Positions 30,328 through 39,371 of a stretch of 64,000 nt of DNA are shown in pieces. The notes beneath the pieces were generated by a model, which saw only the letters and a program-made list of their open reading frames with translations, searched no databases and had not been told where the DNA came from. The stretch spans positions 930,001 to 994,000 of the forward strand of contig NZ_CP009747.1 of assembly GCF_000800255.1 (NCBI RefSeq). The letters are read 5' to 3'. Positions within the stretch are counted from its first letter, which is position 1; every line of letters starts with the position of its first letter. This DNA is from Pseudomonas parafulva. GTDB taxonomy: Bacteria; Pseudomonadota; Gammaproteobacteria; Pseudomonadales; Pseudomonadaceae. The position numbers and the translations under genes were made by a program.

Positions 30328-31743
30328 TCAGATCAGGGTCTCGATCCTCAAGGTGTTGGTGGTGCCCGGTTTGCCGAAGGGCACCCCGGCGGTAATCAGC
30401 AAGGTATCGCCGCGACAGGCCATACCTTGGGCCTGGGCGATCTCCAGCGCTGTCGAACAGATTTCGTCGACCTGATGCAGGCGGTCGTTGACCACCGAAT
30501 GCACGCCCCAGGTCAGGCTCAGGCGTCGGGCGGTGCGCAGGTTGGGCGTCAGGTTGAGGATCGGCGCCGTCGGCCGTTCGCGCGCGGCACGCAGGGTCGA
30601 GGCGCCCGACTCGCTGTAGTTGACCAGCACCGCCACCGGCAGGATGGCGCTGATACGGCGGATGGCGCAGCTGATGGCGTCCGACACCGTGGCCTCGGCC
30701 TTGGGCCGGGCGACGTCGAGCTGGGCCTGGTAGTCCGGGCCGTTCTCCACCTGGCGAATGATCTTGCTCATCATCTGCACCGCTTCCATCGGGTAGTCGC
30801 CGGACGCCGTCTCGGCCGACAGCATCACCGCATCGGCGCCTTCGGCCACGGCATTGGCCACATCGGTGACCTCGGCGCGGGTCGGCGCCGGAGAAAAGCG
30901 CATGGACTCGAGCATCTGCGTGGCCACCACCACTGGCTTGCCCAACTGGCGGCAGGTGCCGATGATGCGTTTCTGGATCTGCGGCACCTGCTCGGCCGGC
31001 ACCTCCACACCCAGGTCGCCACGGGCGATCATGATCGCATCGGCCAGTTCGGCGATGGCCTGCAGGTGCTCCACCGCCGAAGGCTTCTCGATCTTGGCCA
31101 TCAGGTAGGCACGCTCGCCGATCAGTTGCCGGGCCTCGACGATATCCTCCGGGCGCTGCACGAACGACAACGCCACCCAGTCCACCCCCAGTTCCAGGCC
31201 GAAGGCCAGGTCGCGGCGGTCCTTGTCGGTGAGTGGCGAGAGGTCGAGCAGCGCCTGGGGCACATTGACGCCCTTGCGGTCGGACAACTCGCCCCCGACC
31301 AGCACCTCGGTGTCGATGGCCTCGGCGTGCTTGGCGACAACCCGCAGGCGCAGCTTGCCGTCGTCCAGCAGCAGGTCCATGCCCGGCTGCAACGCCGCGA
31401 TGATCGCCGGGTGCGGCAGGTTGACCCGCTGGCTGTCGCCCGGTGTCTCGTCCAGGTCCAGGCGCAGGTGCTGGCCGCGCTGCAAGTGCACCTGGCCTTC
31501 GGCGAAGCGCCCGACGCGCAGCTTCGGCCCTTGCAAGTCCATGAGGATGCCCAGCGGCCGATTCATCTGCTGCTCGACCTCGCGGATCCACTGGTAGCGC
31601 AGGGCGTGGTCGGCGTGCTCGCCGTGGCTGAAGTTGAGGCGAAACAGGTTGACCCCGGCCTCGACCAGTTGGCGCACCGCGTCGCGGCTGCCGATGGCAG
31701 GCCCCAGGGTCGCGAGGATCTTCACTTTCTTGTCGAGCGTCAT
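30328..31743 (-). CDS. pyk: Pyruvate kinase
   Basis: 471 aa; converts phosphoenolpyruvate and ADP to pyruvate and ATP. Starts with KVKILATLGPAIGSRDA; contains NFSHGEHADH near residue 37, the active-site block MIARGDLGVEVPAEQV near 238 and MLSAETASGDYP near 282. Its ATG overlaps the ttuD stop by 4 bp (31740-31743), so this copy is dedicated to the glyoxylate/glycerate operon, taking carbon from glycerate on to pyruvate after enolase. Organisms of this group usually carry a second pyk elsewhere (family knowledge). Confidence 0.96.
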   Translation of the reverse strand: MTLDKKVKILATLGPAIGSRDAVRQLVEAGVNLFRLNFSHGEHADHALRYQWIREVEQQMNRPLGILMDLQGPKLRVGRFAEGQVHLQRGQHLRLDLDETPGDSQRVNLPHPAIIAALQPGMDLLLDDGKLRLRVVAKHAEAIDTEVLVGGELSDRKGVNVPQALLDLSPLTDKDRRDLAFGLELGVDWVALSFVQRPEDIVEARQLIGERAYLMAKIEKPSAVEHLQAIAELADAIMIARGDLGVEVPAEQVPQIQKRIIGTCRQLGKPVVVATQMLESMRFSPAPTRAEVTDVANAVAEGADAVMLSAETASGDYPMEAVQMMSKIIRQVENGPDYQAQLDVARPKAEATVSDAISCAIRRISAILPVAVLVNYSESGASTLRAARERPTAPILNLTPNLRTARRLSLTWGVHSVVNDRLHQVDEICSTALEIAQAQGMACRGDTLLITAGVPFGKPGTTNTLRIETLI

Positions 31744-33014
31744 GGATGCGGGGCCTCGAGGATCAGAATGGCGCGGAAGTCGTTGACGTTGGTGCGGGTC
31801 GGTTCGGTGATGACCAGGGCGTCGAGTGCGGCGAAGTAGCCGTAGCCGTCGTTGTTGTCCAGCGCGGCGCTGCTCGACAGGCCCAGGGCCTGGGCGCGGG
31901 CGTAGGTGTCCGGGGTCATCAAGGCGCCGGCGTTGTCTTCCGAGCCGTCGATACCGTCGGTGTCGCCGGCCAGGGCATAGACGCCGGGCAGTCCCTTGAG
32001 GCTGTCGGTGAGGCTCAGCAGGAATTCGGCATTACGCCCGCCGCGGCCGGTGCCGCGCACGGTGACGGTGGTCTCGCCGCCGGACAGAATCACGCAGGGC
32101 GGCTTGAGCGGCTGGCCATGCAGGACGATCTGACGGGCGATGCCGGCATGCACTTTGGCCACCTCGCGCGCCTCGCCCTCCAGGTCGCCGAGGATCAGTG
32201 GGCTGAAGCCGGCCCGGCGGGCGGCGACCGCGGCGGCTTCCAGGGATTGCTGGGGCTTGGCGATCAGTTGGAAATGGCTGCGGCTGAGCGCCGGGTCGCC
32301 TGGCTTGACGGTTTCCGACGCGGGATCGTGCAGCCAGTCGATCACGGCCTGCGGCGCGTCGATGGCGTAGCGCTTGAGAATCGCCAACGCGTCGGCCGAG
32401 GTGCTGGGATCGGCCACGGTCGGCCCGGAGGCAATGACCGTGGCCAGGTCGCCCGGCACATCGGAAATGGCGTAGGTGTAGACACTGGCGGGCCAGCAGG
32501 CCTTGGCCAGACGCCCACCCTTGATCGCCGAGAGGTGCTTGCGCACGCAGTTCATCTCGCCGATGGTGGCGCCGGACTTGAGCAGCGCCTTGTTTACCTG
32601 TTGCTTGTCCGCCAGGCTCAGCCCCGCGGCGGGCAGCGCCAATAGCGCGGAGCCGCCACCGGACAGCAGAAAGATGACCCGGTCGTTTTCAGTCAGGTCG
32701 CTCACCAGCGCCAGCACCCGCGTGGCCACGGCCAGCCCGGCCGCGTCGGGCACCGGATGGGCCGCTTCGACCACTTCGATGTTCTGGCAGCGTGCGCCGT
32801 GCCCGTAGCGGGTGACCACCAGTCCGCTGACCTCACCCTGCCAGCACTGCTCGACCACTTCGGCCATGGCCGCCGCAGCCTTGCCCGCGCCGATGACGAT
32901 GACCCGCCCACTGCGATCGGCAGGCAGATGGCCCTCAAGGACCTGACGAGGATGTGCAGCCGCAATGGCCGTTTCAAACAATTCGAGCAGACGTTTCTGT
33001 GCATCGACCAACAT
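31740..33014 (-). CDS. ttuD: Glycerate 2-kinase (TtuD/MOFRL family)
   Basis: 424 aa; phosphorylates glycerate to 2-phosphoglycerate. Often annotated as hydroxypyruvate reductase, but the sequence is a MOFRL glycerate kinase: VIGAGKAAAAMAEVVE, VIFLLSGGGSALLALPA, CVRKHLSAIKGGRLA and a C-terminal MOFRL domain (GGETTVTVRGTGRGGRNAEF near residue 310, then AGDTDGIDG). An AGGAG site precedes ATG 33014. It is coupled to pyk by a 4-bp overlap and separated from glxR by a repeat-rich gap. Confidence 0.93.
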   Translation of the reverse strand: MLVDAQKRLLELFETAIAAAHPRQVLEGHLPADRSGRVIVIGAGKAAAAMAEVVEQCWQGEVSGLVVTRYGHGARCQNIEVVEAAHPVPDAAGLAVATRVLALVSDLTENDRVIFLLSGGGSALLALPAAGLSLADKQQVNKALLKSGATIGEMNCVRKHLSAIKGGRLAKACWPASVYTYAISDVPGDLATVIASGPTVADPSTSADALAILKRYAIDAPQAVIDWLHDPASETVKPGDPALSRSHFQLIAKPQQSLEAAAVAARRAGFSPLILGDLEGEAREVAKVHAGIARQIVLHGQPLKPPCVILSGGETTVTVRGTGRGGRNAEFLLSLTDSLKGLPGVYALAGDTDGIDGSEDNAGALMTPDTYARAQALGLSSSAALDNNDGYGYFAALDALVITEPTRTNVNDFRAILILEAPHP

Positions 33015-33025
33015 GGCACTCTCCT

Positions 33026-33108
33026 AAGCGGCAAGCTACAAGCGGCAAGCTGCAAGCCGATCTGCTTTAGCTTGCAGCTTGCAGCTTGCCGCTTGCCGCT
33101 TGCCGCTC
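33026..33108. repeat. Inverted repeat array of CAAGC/GCTTG units
   Basis: The ttuD-glxR gap contains AAGCGGCAAGCTACAAGCGG and more on the left and its complement (CTTGCAGCTTGCAGCTTGCC...) on the right, built from 7-8-bp units repeated three or more times per arm. The arms can pair in several registers around a ccgatctgctttag loop. Likely a Pseudomonas intergenic repeat or mRNA hairpin that separates expression of the two genes. Confidence 0.7.
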
Positions 33109-33118
33109 GAATCTTCGG

Positions 33119-34006
33119 CTAGTCGCGAATGGAAAAGTTGGCCATGTGCTCGAGGCCTTTGATCAGCGCCGAGTGGTCCCAGTTGCCGCCGTCCAGGGCC
33201 TGGCAGGTGTTGAACACCTGCTGGGCGTTGGCGGTGTTGGGCAGGTTGATGCCCAGCTCCTTGGCGCCCTGCAGGGCCAGGTTGAGGTCTTTCTGGTGCA
33301 GGTTGATGCGGAAACCTGGATCGAAGGTGCCCTTGATCATGCGCTCGGCGTGCACCTCGAGAATCTTCGAGGAGGCGAAGCCGCCCATCAGCGCCTCGCG
33401 CACCTTGGCCGGGTCGGCGCCGTTCCTGGCTGCGAACAACAACGCTTCGGCCACCGCCTGGATATTCAGGGCGACGATGATCTGGTTGGCCACCTTGGCG
33501 GTCTGGCCGTCGCCGCTGCCGCCGACGCGGGTGATGTTCTTGCCCATGGCCTGGAACAGCGGCAGGGCGCGCTCGAAGGCCTTTTCGCAACCGCCGACCA
33601 TGATGCTCAGGGTCGCAGCCTTGGCGCCGACCTCGCCGCCTGAGACCGGTGCGTCCAGGTAGGTCGCGCCGCTGCGTTCGATCTTCTCGGCGAAAGCCTT
33701 GGTGGCGGTGGGCGAAATCGAGCTCATGTCGATCACCACCTTGTTCGGGCCGACGCCCTCGGCGACGCCCTGCTCGCCGAATAGTACCCCCTCGACCTGC
33801 GGCGTGTCGGGCACCATGACGATGATGAACTCGGCCTCCTGGGCCACTTCCCTGGGGTTGGCCAGGGCCACCGCGCCGGCGGCGATCAGGTCGGCGGGGG
33901 CCGCTGAGTGGTGGGTGGAGACGAACAGGCTGTGACCTGCCTTTTGCAGGTTCTGGGCCATGGGCTTGCCCATGATGCCGGTGCCGATGAAGCCGATCTT
34001 GGCCAT
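33119..34006 (-). CDS. glxR: 2-hydroxy-3-oxopropionate (tartronate semialdehyde) reductase
   Basis: 295 aa; reduces tartronate semialdehyde to D-glycerate with NAD(P)H. N-terminal Rossmann motif GFIGTGIMGKPMAQNL at residues 4-19, substrate loop DAPVSGGEVGAKAATLSIMV near 117, and catalytic Lys in GGSGDGQTAKVANQI near 170. The open frame extends 72 codons upstream but conserved sequence begins at MAKIGFIG, with GAGGCAC upstream of ATG 34006, so that start is used. Part of the gcl-hyi-glxR-ttuD-pyk unit. Confidence 0.96.
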   Translation of the reverse strand: MAKIGFIGTGIMGKPMAQNLQKAGHSLFVSTHHSAAPADLIAAGAVALANPREVAQEAEFIIVMVPDTPQVEGVLFGEQGVAEGVGPNKVVIDMSSISPTATKAFAEKIERSGATYLDAPVSGGEVGAKAATLSIMVGGCEKAFERALPLFQAMGKNITRVGGSGDGQTAKVANQIIVALNIQAVAEALLFAARNGADPAKVREALMGGFASSKILEVHAERMIKGTFDPGFRINLHQKDLNLALQGAKELGINLPNTANAQQVFNTCQALDGGNWDHSALIKGLEHMANFSIRD

Positions 34007-34046
34007 GAGAATGTGCCTCTTTTTATTAGCGTTGTGGGTAGCTGAT

Positions 34047-34096
34047 CGCGGGGCTGCCACGAAACCCTGTGGGAACGGGCTTGCCCCGCGAATGCG
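34047..34096. repeat. REP-like palindrome
   Basis: CGCGGGGC (34047-34054) pairs with GCCCCGCG (34083-34090); the stretch CTGTGGGAACGGGCTTGCCC resembles the common fluorescent-pseudomonad GTGGGAGCGGGCTTGCC repeat. It occupies most of the hyi-glxR gap. Confidence 0.6.
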
Positions 34097-34101
34097 TTCG
34101 G

Positions 34102-34926
34102 TCAGGCGATGGAGGTGTCTGTGCGGGCGCTTTCGCGGCACACGCCCGCGCCCACCTGGGTCTTCAGCCAGCCCAGGCCGGCTTCGGTCGTGGTCAGCGG
34201 TTTGTACTCGGCGCCCACCCACCCCTGGTAACCGATACGGTCCAGGTGCTCGAACAGGAAGCGGTAGTTGATCTCGCCGGTGCCGGGCTCGTGGCGACCG
34301 GGGTTGTCGGCCAGTTGCACGTGGTTGATCAGCGCCAGGTTGGCTTGCAGCGTGCGCGCCAGGTCGCCTTCCATGATCTGCATGTGGTAGATGTCGTATT
34401 GCAGGTACAGGTTGGCACTGCCGACTTCGGCCTGGATCTCCAGGGCCTGCGCCGTGGTGTTCAGGTAGAAGCCGGGGATGTCACGGGTGTTGATCATCTC
34501 CATGACCAGACGGATACCGGCGGCCTGGAGTTTGTCGGCGGCGTACTGGAGGTTGGCGACGAAGGTCTGGCGCACGCTGGCCTCGTTCGCCGCAGGCGGA
34601 CGGATGCCGGCCAGGGCGTTGACCTGGGTATTGCCCAGCACCTTGGCGTAGTCGATGGCCTTGTCGACGCCGGCGCGGAATTCCTCGACCCGGTCCGGGT
34701 GGCAGGCGATGCCGCGCTCGCCGCTGGCCCAGTCGCCGGCGGGCAGGTTGAACAGCACCTGGGTCAGGCCATGGGCCTGCAGCTCGCGCTGGATGTCGTG
34801 GGCGCTGAAGTCGTAGGGAAACAGGTATTCGACACCGCTGAAGCCCGCGTCGGCGGCGGCCTTGAAGCGGGCCAGGAAGTCCTGTTCGGTGAACAGCATG
34901 GACAGGTTGGCGGCAAAGCGCGGCAT
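34102..34926 (-). CDS. hyi: Hydroxypyruvate isomerase
   Basis: 274 aa, TIM-barrel; interconverts hydroxypyruvate and tartronate semialdehyde. Starts MPRFAANLSMLFTEQDFLAR; carries GFSGVEYLFPYDF and the metal-site segments EMINTRDIPGF, YDIYHMQIMEGDL and HVQLADNPGRHEPGTGEINY. The last 15 residues (GAGVCRESARTDTSIA) are longer than in the 258-aa E. coli protein. An AAGGAG site precedes ATG 34926. It follows gcl by 48 bp. Confidence 0.95.
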   Translation of the reverse strand: MPRFAANLSMLFTEQDFLARFKAAADAGFSGVEYLFPYDFSAHDIQRELQAHGLTQVLFNLPAGDWASGERGIACHPDRVEEFRAGVDKAIDYAKVLGNTQVNALAGIRPPAANEASVRQTFVANLQYAADKLQAAGIRLVMEMINTRDIPGFYLNTTAQALEIQAEVGSANLYLQYDIYHMQIMEGDLARTLQANLALINHVQLADNPGRHEPGTGEINYRFLFEHLDRIGYQGWVGAEYKPLTTTEAGLGWLKTQVGAGVCRESARTDTSIA

Positions 34927-34974
34927 GGGAGTCTCCTTGCGTGGGCAGGCCCCGCCTGGGCGGGGCGTGGGCAG

Positions 34975-36750
34975 TCAGTCGAGCAGCGAGAGGGCGGTTG
35001 GCGCGTCATTGCCGACCAGCGCCAGGTCTTCGAATTCGTTGACCGCATTGATCTCGGTGCCCATGGAAATATTGGTCACGCGCTCGAGTATCACCTCGAC
35101 CACCACCGGTACGCGCAACTGCTGGGCCATTTCCTGCGCCTTGCGCAGGGCCGGGGCGATGTCGTTCGGCTCGAACACCCGCAGTGCCTTGCAGCCCAGG
35201 CCCTCGACCACCGCGACGTGGTCCACGCCGTAGTTGCCGGCCTCGGTGGCGTTGATGTTCTCGAAGGCGAGTTGAACACAGTAGTCCATGTCGAAGCCAC
35301 GCTGGGCCTGGCGGATCAGGCCGAGGTAGGCGTTGTTCACCAGCACGTGGACATAGGGCAGGTTGAACTGCGCGCCCACGGCCAGTTCCTCGATCATGAA
35401 CTGGAAATCGTAGTCGCCCGACAGCGCCACCACCTGGCGCGCAGGGTCGGCCTTGACCACGCCGAGGGCGGCGGGGATGGTCCAGCCCAGCGGGCCGGCC
35501 TGGCCGCAGTTGATCCAGTGCCGTGGCTTGTACACATGCAGGAACTGCGCGCCAGCGATCTGCGACAGGCCGATGGTGCTGACATAGCAGGTGTCCTTGC
35601 CGAACACCTGGTTCATCTCCTGGTACACCCGCTGCGGCTTGACTGGCACCTGGTCGAAGTGGGTCTTGCGTTGCAGGCTGGCCTTGCGCTGCTGGCAGTC
35701 CTGCAACCAGTCCTTGCGGCACTTGAGCTTGCCGGCCGCCTGCCACTCGCGGGCCACCTCGATGAATGCGTCGAGCGCCGCGCCGGCATCGGAGACGATC
35801 CCCAGGTCCGGGGTGAACACCCGGCCGATCTGGGTGGGCTCGATGTCCACGTGAATGAAGCGGCGGCCCTCGGTGTAGACCTCCACGGAGCCGGTATGGC
35901 GGTTGGCCCAGCGGTTGCCGATGCCGAACACCAGGTCGGATTTGAGCAAACTGGCATTGCCGTAGCGGTGCGAGGTTTGCAGCCCGACCATGCCGACCAT
36001 CTGCGGATGATCATCGGGCAGGCAGCCCCAGCCCATCAAGGTCGGGATCACCGGCACGCCGGTCAGTTCGGCGAATGCCACCAGCTTGTCGCTGGCATCG
36101 GCATTGATGATGCCGCCGCCGGCCACCAGCAGCGGGCGTTCGGCGTCGTTGAGCAGTGCCAGGGCCTTTTCCGCCTGGATGCGCGTGGCCGAGGGCTTGT
36201 GCACCGGCAGCGGCTCGTAGGCCTCGATGTCGAACTCGATCTCGGCCATCTGCACGTCGAACGGCAAATCGATCAGCACCGGGCCGGGGCGGCCGCTGCG
36301 CATTTCGTGGAAGGCTTTCTGGAAGGCGTAGGGCACCTGGCCTGGCTCCAGCACGGTGGTCGCCCACTTGGTCACCGGCTTGACGATGCTGGTGATGTCC
36401 ACCGCCTGGAAGTCTTCCTTGTGCAGGCGCGAGCGCGGCGCCTGGCCGGTGATGCAGAGGATGGGGATGGAGTCGGCCGAGGCACTGTACAGGCCAGTGA
36501 CCATGTCGGTGCCGGCAGGACCGGAGGTGCCGATGCACACCCCGATGTTGCCGGGGTTGGCGCGGGTATAGCCTTCAGCCATGTGCGAGGCCCCTTCGAC
36601 ATGGCGCGCGAGGACGTGATCGATGCCGCCAACCTTCTTCAGGGCCGAGTACAGCGGGTTGATCGCCGCGCCTGGAATGCCGAAGGCGGTGTCGACGCCT
36701 TCCCGGCGCATGACCAGTACGGCGGCATCGATTGCTCTCATTTTGCTCAT
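34975..36750 (-). CDS. gcl: Glyoxylate carboligase
   Basis: 591-aa thiamine-diphosphate enzyme that joins two glyoxylates to tartronate semialdehyde and CO2. Starts [35 protein letters not shown] replaces the usual catalytic Glu by Val, as known for Gcl. ThDP-binding [14 protein letters not shown] near residue 443 leads to [18 protein letters not shown] 36750 has GAGG 7 nt upstream. It is the first gene of the operon and has a TTGTATACAA operator 26 bp upstream of its start. Confidence 0.97.
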   Translation of the reverse strand: MSKMRAIDAAVLVMRREGVDTAFGIPGAAINPLYSALKKVGGIDHVLARHVEGASHMAEGYTRANPGNIGVCIGTSGPAGTDMVTGLYSASADSIPILCITGQAPRSRLHKEDFQAVDITSIVKPVTKWATTVLEPGQVPYAFQKAFHEMRSGRPGPVLIDLPFDVQMAEIEFDIEAYEPLPVHKPSATRIQAEKALALLNDAERPLLVAGGGIINADASDKLVAFAELTGVPVIPTLMGWGCLPDDHPQMVGMVGLQTSHRYGNASLLKSDLVFGIGNRWANRHTGSVEVYTEGRRFIHVDIEPTQIGRVFTPDLGIVSDAGAALDAFIEVAREWQAAGKLKCRKDWLQDCQQRKASLQRKTHFDQVPVKPQRVYQEMNQVFGKDTCYVSTIGLSQIAGAQFLHVYKPRHWINCGQAGPLGWTIPAALGVVKADPARQVVALSGDYDFQFMIEELAVGAQFNLPYVHVLVNNAYLGLIRQAQRGFDMDYCVQLAFENINATEAGNYGVDHVAVVEGLGCKALRVFEPNDIAPALRKAQEMAQQLRVPVVVEVILERVTNISMGTEINAVNEFEDLALVGNDAPTALSLLD

Positions 36751-36775
36751 GTCTTGTGCCTCATTTATTTTGTAA

Positions 36776-36785
36776 TTGTATACAA
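36776..36785. promoter_or_regulatory. TTGTATACAA operator upstream of gcl
   Basis: Perfect 10-bp palindrome matching the FadR-subfamily GntR pattern T-GT-N2-AC-A. The same word occurs in front of the GlcG-like gene and puuE, and with one change before hiuH. Here a TACAAT -10-like hexamer overlaps it on the gcl strand, so binding would block transcription. Confidence 0.7.
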
Positions 36786-36904
36786 CGCGACTTGCGGACG
36801 AGTGTATTCATGGTCTGAGTTCAAGGTCAATGGGTTTTCATCGGATGCTCAGCAGATCGAATTGATGAGTGGGCGTGGCGCTTGATTGGTGCTGCTTTGC
36901 AGCC

Positions 36905-36930
36905 CTGTCGCGACACCGGACCGCTCCCAT
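36905..36930 (-). repeat. REP-like element
   Basis: Read on the minus strand this is ATGGGAGCGGTCCGGTGTCG plus CGACAGG, matching the GGGAGCGG..TGTCGCGA core also found at 46370 and (inverted) about 46451. The rest of the gcl to GlcG-like gap shows no gene. Confidence 0.55.
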
Positions 36931-37030
36931 ACCTAACGCGTGAGCTCAGGTTTTCGGGCAATTCTCGGGGACGGCTGCGGGACGTAGGAAGGCCACGACG
37001 CAGTGTGAACGTGCCGAAGCGTCAGGCGAA

Positions 37031-37060
37031 TTGATCGAAATTATTGTATACAAATATCTA
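37031..37060 (+). promoter_or_regulatory. Promoter with internal operator for the GlcG-like gene
   Basis: TTGATC (37031-37036) and TATCTA (37055-37060) are spaced 18 bp, and TTGTATACAA occupies 37044-37053 in the spacer. A repressor there would directly compete with RNA polymerase. Located about 65 bp upstream of ATG 37123. Confidence 0.6.
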
Positions 37061-37122
37061 TTATTCTGTGCTCTATTGGTCCGCCTGCATTCCGGCCCCA
37101 CACAACAATAAAAGGACCTCCC

Positions 37123-37563
37123 ATGACTGCACTCACCCTCAACGTCGCCAACACCCTGGTCCACGCCGCGCTCTGCGCTGGACGCCGGATCGACGCGGCC
37201 CCTCTCACCGTGGCCGTGCTGGACGCCGGCGGGCATCTGTTGGCCTTGCAGCGCGAGGACGGGGCCAGCCTGCTGCGTCCGCAACTGGCCACGGCCAAGG
37301 CCTGGGGCGCGGTGGCGCTGGGTAAGGGGTCGCGCCTGCTGGCGCTGGACGCGCAGCAGCGCCCGGCGTTCTTCGCCGCGCTCAACGGGCTGGGTGACGG
37401 CGCCGTGGTACCGGCGCCGGGAGGCGTGCTGATTCGCGATCAGGCCGGCACGGTGCTGGGCGCGCTGGGCATCAGTGGCGATACCTCGGATGTCGACGAG
37501 CAGTGCGCGATCAGTGCGATCGAGTCGCTGGGGTTGCGCGCAGATGCGGGCGCGGCGGTGTGA
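37123..37563 (+). CDS. GlcG/HbpS family heme-binding-like protein
   Basis: 146 aa, no signal peptide. It has the DUF336 fold markers: TVAVLDAGGHLLALQREDGA, QLATAKAWGAVALGKGS, and a C-terminal PAPGGVLIRDQAGTVLGALG with GDTSDVDEQCAISAI. Members are found next to glycolate oxidase (glcG) and bind heme or small ligands, with uncertain activity. AAAGGA lies 8 nt upstream of the ATG. Divergent from gcl and sharing its operator word, it probably belongs to the same glyoxylate response. Confidence 0.88.
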   Translation: MTALTLNVANTLVHAALCAGRRIDAAPLTVAVLDAGGHLLALQREDGASLLRPQLATAKAWGAVALGKGSRLLALDAQQRPAFFAALNGLGDGAVVPAPGGVLIRDQAGTVLGALGISGDTSDVDEQCAISAIESLGLRADAGAAV

Positions 37564-37611
37564 GCCGGCGGGCAGTGTCGGGCCCTTGGCAGGTGAAGGC
37601 CCGGGGGATGT

Positions 37612-38223
37612 TCACGCAGGCTCCGGCTCGCAACCCTTGAGCACCAGGCGGATGATGGTGTCGGCGGCCGCGTCGTAGTCGCTGTCGCTGAGTTTCGCCT
37701 TGCCGGTGACCACTGCGATCTGCCAGTCGAAGTCCGCGTAGGTCTGGGTCGCGGCCCAGATGCTGAACATCAGGTGGTGCGGATCGACCGCAGCGATCTG
37801 CCCGCGTTCGATCCAGCGCTGGATGCATTCGATGTTGTGCCGGGCCTGCTCGTTGAGCTGCTCCACCTGCGACGGCGACAGGTGCGGGGCGCCGTGCATG
37901 ATCTCGCTGGCGAACACCTTGGACGCATGGGGCAGGTCGCGGGAGATGCGGACCTTCGAGCGGATGTAGTTGCTGAGCACTTCCTGCGGATCGCCCTCGG
38001 CATTGAACGGCGTGGAGGCCTGCATGATCGGCGCGATGATGCTTTCCAGTACCTCGCGGTAGAGGTTTTCCTTGGACTTGAAGTAGTAGTAGACATTCGG
38101 CTTGGGCAGCCCGGCCTTGGCCGCGATGTCGCTGGTCTTGGTAGCCGCGAAGCCCTTGTCGGCGAATTCCTCGCTGGCCGCGCGCAGGATCAGTTCCTTG
38201 TTGCGCTCGCGAATCGTGCTCAT
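37612..38223 (-). CDS. TetR-family regulator, RutR-like
   Basis: 203 aa. N-terminal helix-turn-helix (FADKGFAATKTSDIAAKAGL and PNVYYYFKSKENLYREVLE, residues about 22-58) and a C-terminal RutR/YcdC-type domain (ASEIMHGAPHLSP ... ECIQRWIERGQIAAVDPHHL). RutR senses uracil/thymine and controls pyrimidine and purine catabolism in E. coli, which suits this neighbourhood. ATG 38223 is chosen because the family N-terminus begins there; the frame runs 61 codons further 5' without conservation. It converges with the GlcG-like gene. A TetR-like palindrome lies at 40369-40388. Confidence 0.9.
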   Translation of the reverse strand: MSTIRERNKELILRAASEEFADKGFAATKTSDIAAKAGLPKPNVYYYFKSKENLYREVLESIIAPIMQASTPFNAEGDPQEVLSNYIRSKVRISRDLPHASKVFASEIMHGAPHLSPSQVEQLNEQARHNIECIQRWIERGQIAAVDPHHLMFSIWAATQTYADFDWQIAVVTGKAKLSDSDYDAAADTIIRLVLKGCEPEPA

Positions 38224-38405
38224 GGTCTGTGAATCTTCCTGTGACTGGCCGCCTCTAAGAGCGAGCAGGCATGGTAGCACCGTGCCGCAGAACCGCTCAA
38301 GGTAACGGCCTGAGTGGTCTCCGTCGCGTATCATGCGCTCGGCAGGCCGGTCGGATGGGCTCGCCGAGGTGCTGACACGGCACGAATCTATCAAGGGTAA
38401 AAGCA

Positions 38406-39326
38406 ATGGCAGGCAGCAGTTTTTTCGCGTTGTTGGATGATATCGCGGCCCTTCTGGACGATATTTCGCTGATGAGCAAAGTGGCGGCGAAGAAGTCCGC
38501 CAGCGTGCTCAGCGACGACCTGGCGGTCAATGCCGAGCAGGTCACCGGCATGAAGGCGGACCGGGAATTGCCGGTGGTGTGGGCAGTGTTCAAGGGCTCG
38601 CTGAGGAACAAGGCCATTCTGGTGCCGTGCGCGCTGATACTCAGCGCCGTGCTGCCAGCGGCGGTCAAATGGCTGCTCATGGCTGGCGGCCTGTACTTGT
38701 GCTACGAGGGCTTTGAGGCGATCAAGGACAAGCTGTCACGCGACAAGCCCGGCGATGAGGCGCAGGCCAGCAAATCGGTACCGCGCAGCGCCGAGGCGCT
38801 AGCCGAGTACGAACAGCGCAAGATCAAGGGGGCGATCAAGACCGACTTCATCCTCAGCGCCGAAATCATCGTCATCACCTTGAACGTGGTGGCCGAGGCG
38901 CCGTTGTACCAGCAGATTCTCACGCTGGTGATCATCGCCCTGTTGATGACGGTCGGTGTCTACGGCCTGGTCGCCGGCATTGTGCGGCTGGATGACGCTG
39001 GCTTCGCCCTGGCCAAGTCCAAGGCCCAGGGGCTGTGGGGGCGGTGCGTGAAAAGCGTGGGGCGGGGCCTGGTGGCCGCGGCGCCGATGCTGATGAAGGC
39101 GCTGTCCTGGATCGGCACGGTGGCCATGTTCCTGGTGGGCGGCACGTTCATCGCCGAAGGCATCCACCCGTTGGAGCAGGCCCTGGAGTCGCTCGTGGCG
39201 GCCAGCGGCGCCTGGGGGCCGGTGGTCAAATATGCCCTGTTCGGGGTGGTCGGCGCGGTGGCCGGCTTCATCACGGCGCTGATCGTCGGCGGCTTTTCCA
39301 AGCTTCGCCAGCGCCAGGCGGCGTAA
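38406..39326 (+). CDS. DUF808 (YedI-like) inner-membrane protein
   Basis: 306 aa, with hydrophobic segments from about residue 70 to the end. Family markers: AGSSFFALLDDIAALLDDIS at the start, KKSASVLSDDLAVNAEQVTG, and GGLYLCYEGFEAIKDKL near 100. AAGGG lies 9 nt upstream of the ATG. The function of DUF808 is not known. Transcribed away from the TetR gene, from a 180-bp shared gap. Confidence 0.92.
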   Translation: MAGSSFFALLDDIAALLDDISLMSKVAAKKSASVLSDDLAVNAEQVTGMKADRELPVVWAVFKGSLRNKAILVPCALILSAVLPAAVKWLLMAGGLYLCYEGFEAIKDKLSRDKPGDEAQASKSVPRSAEALAEYEQRKIKGAIKTDFILSAEIIVITLNVVAEAPLYQQILTLVIIALLMTVGVYGLVAGIVRLDDAGFALAKSKAQGLWGRCVKSVGRGLVAAAPMLMKALSWIGTVAMFLVGGTFIAEGIHPLEQALESLVAASGAWGPVVKYALFGVVGAVAGFITALIVGGFSKLRQRQAA

Positions 39327-39371
39327 ACCGTCCGGCGCAGGACGCGGGCTGGCCAGCAGCCCGCGCCCCCC

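Noticed and set aside
34069..36885. 938-codon plus-strand open frame across hyi and gcl
   Set aside because: Shadow of two well-recognised minus-strand enzymes; no ribosome site or family match.
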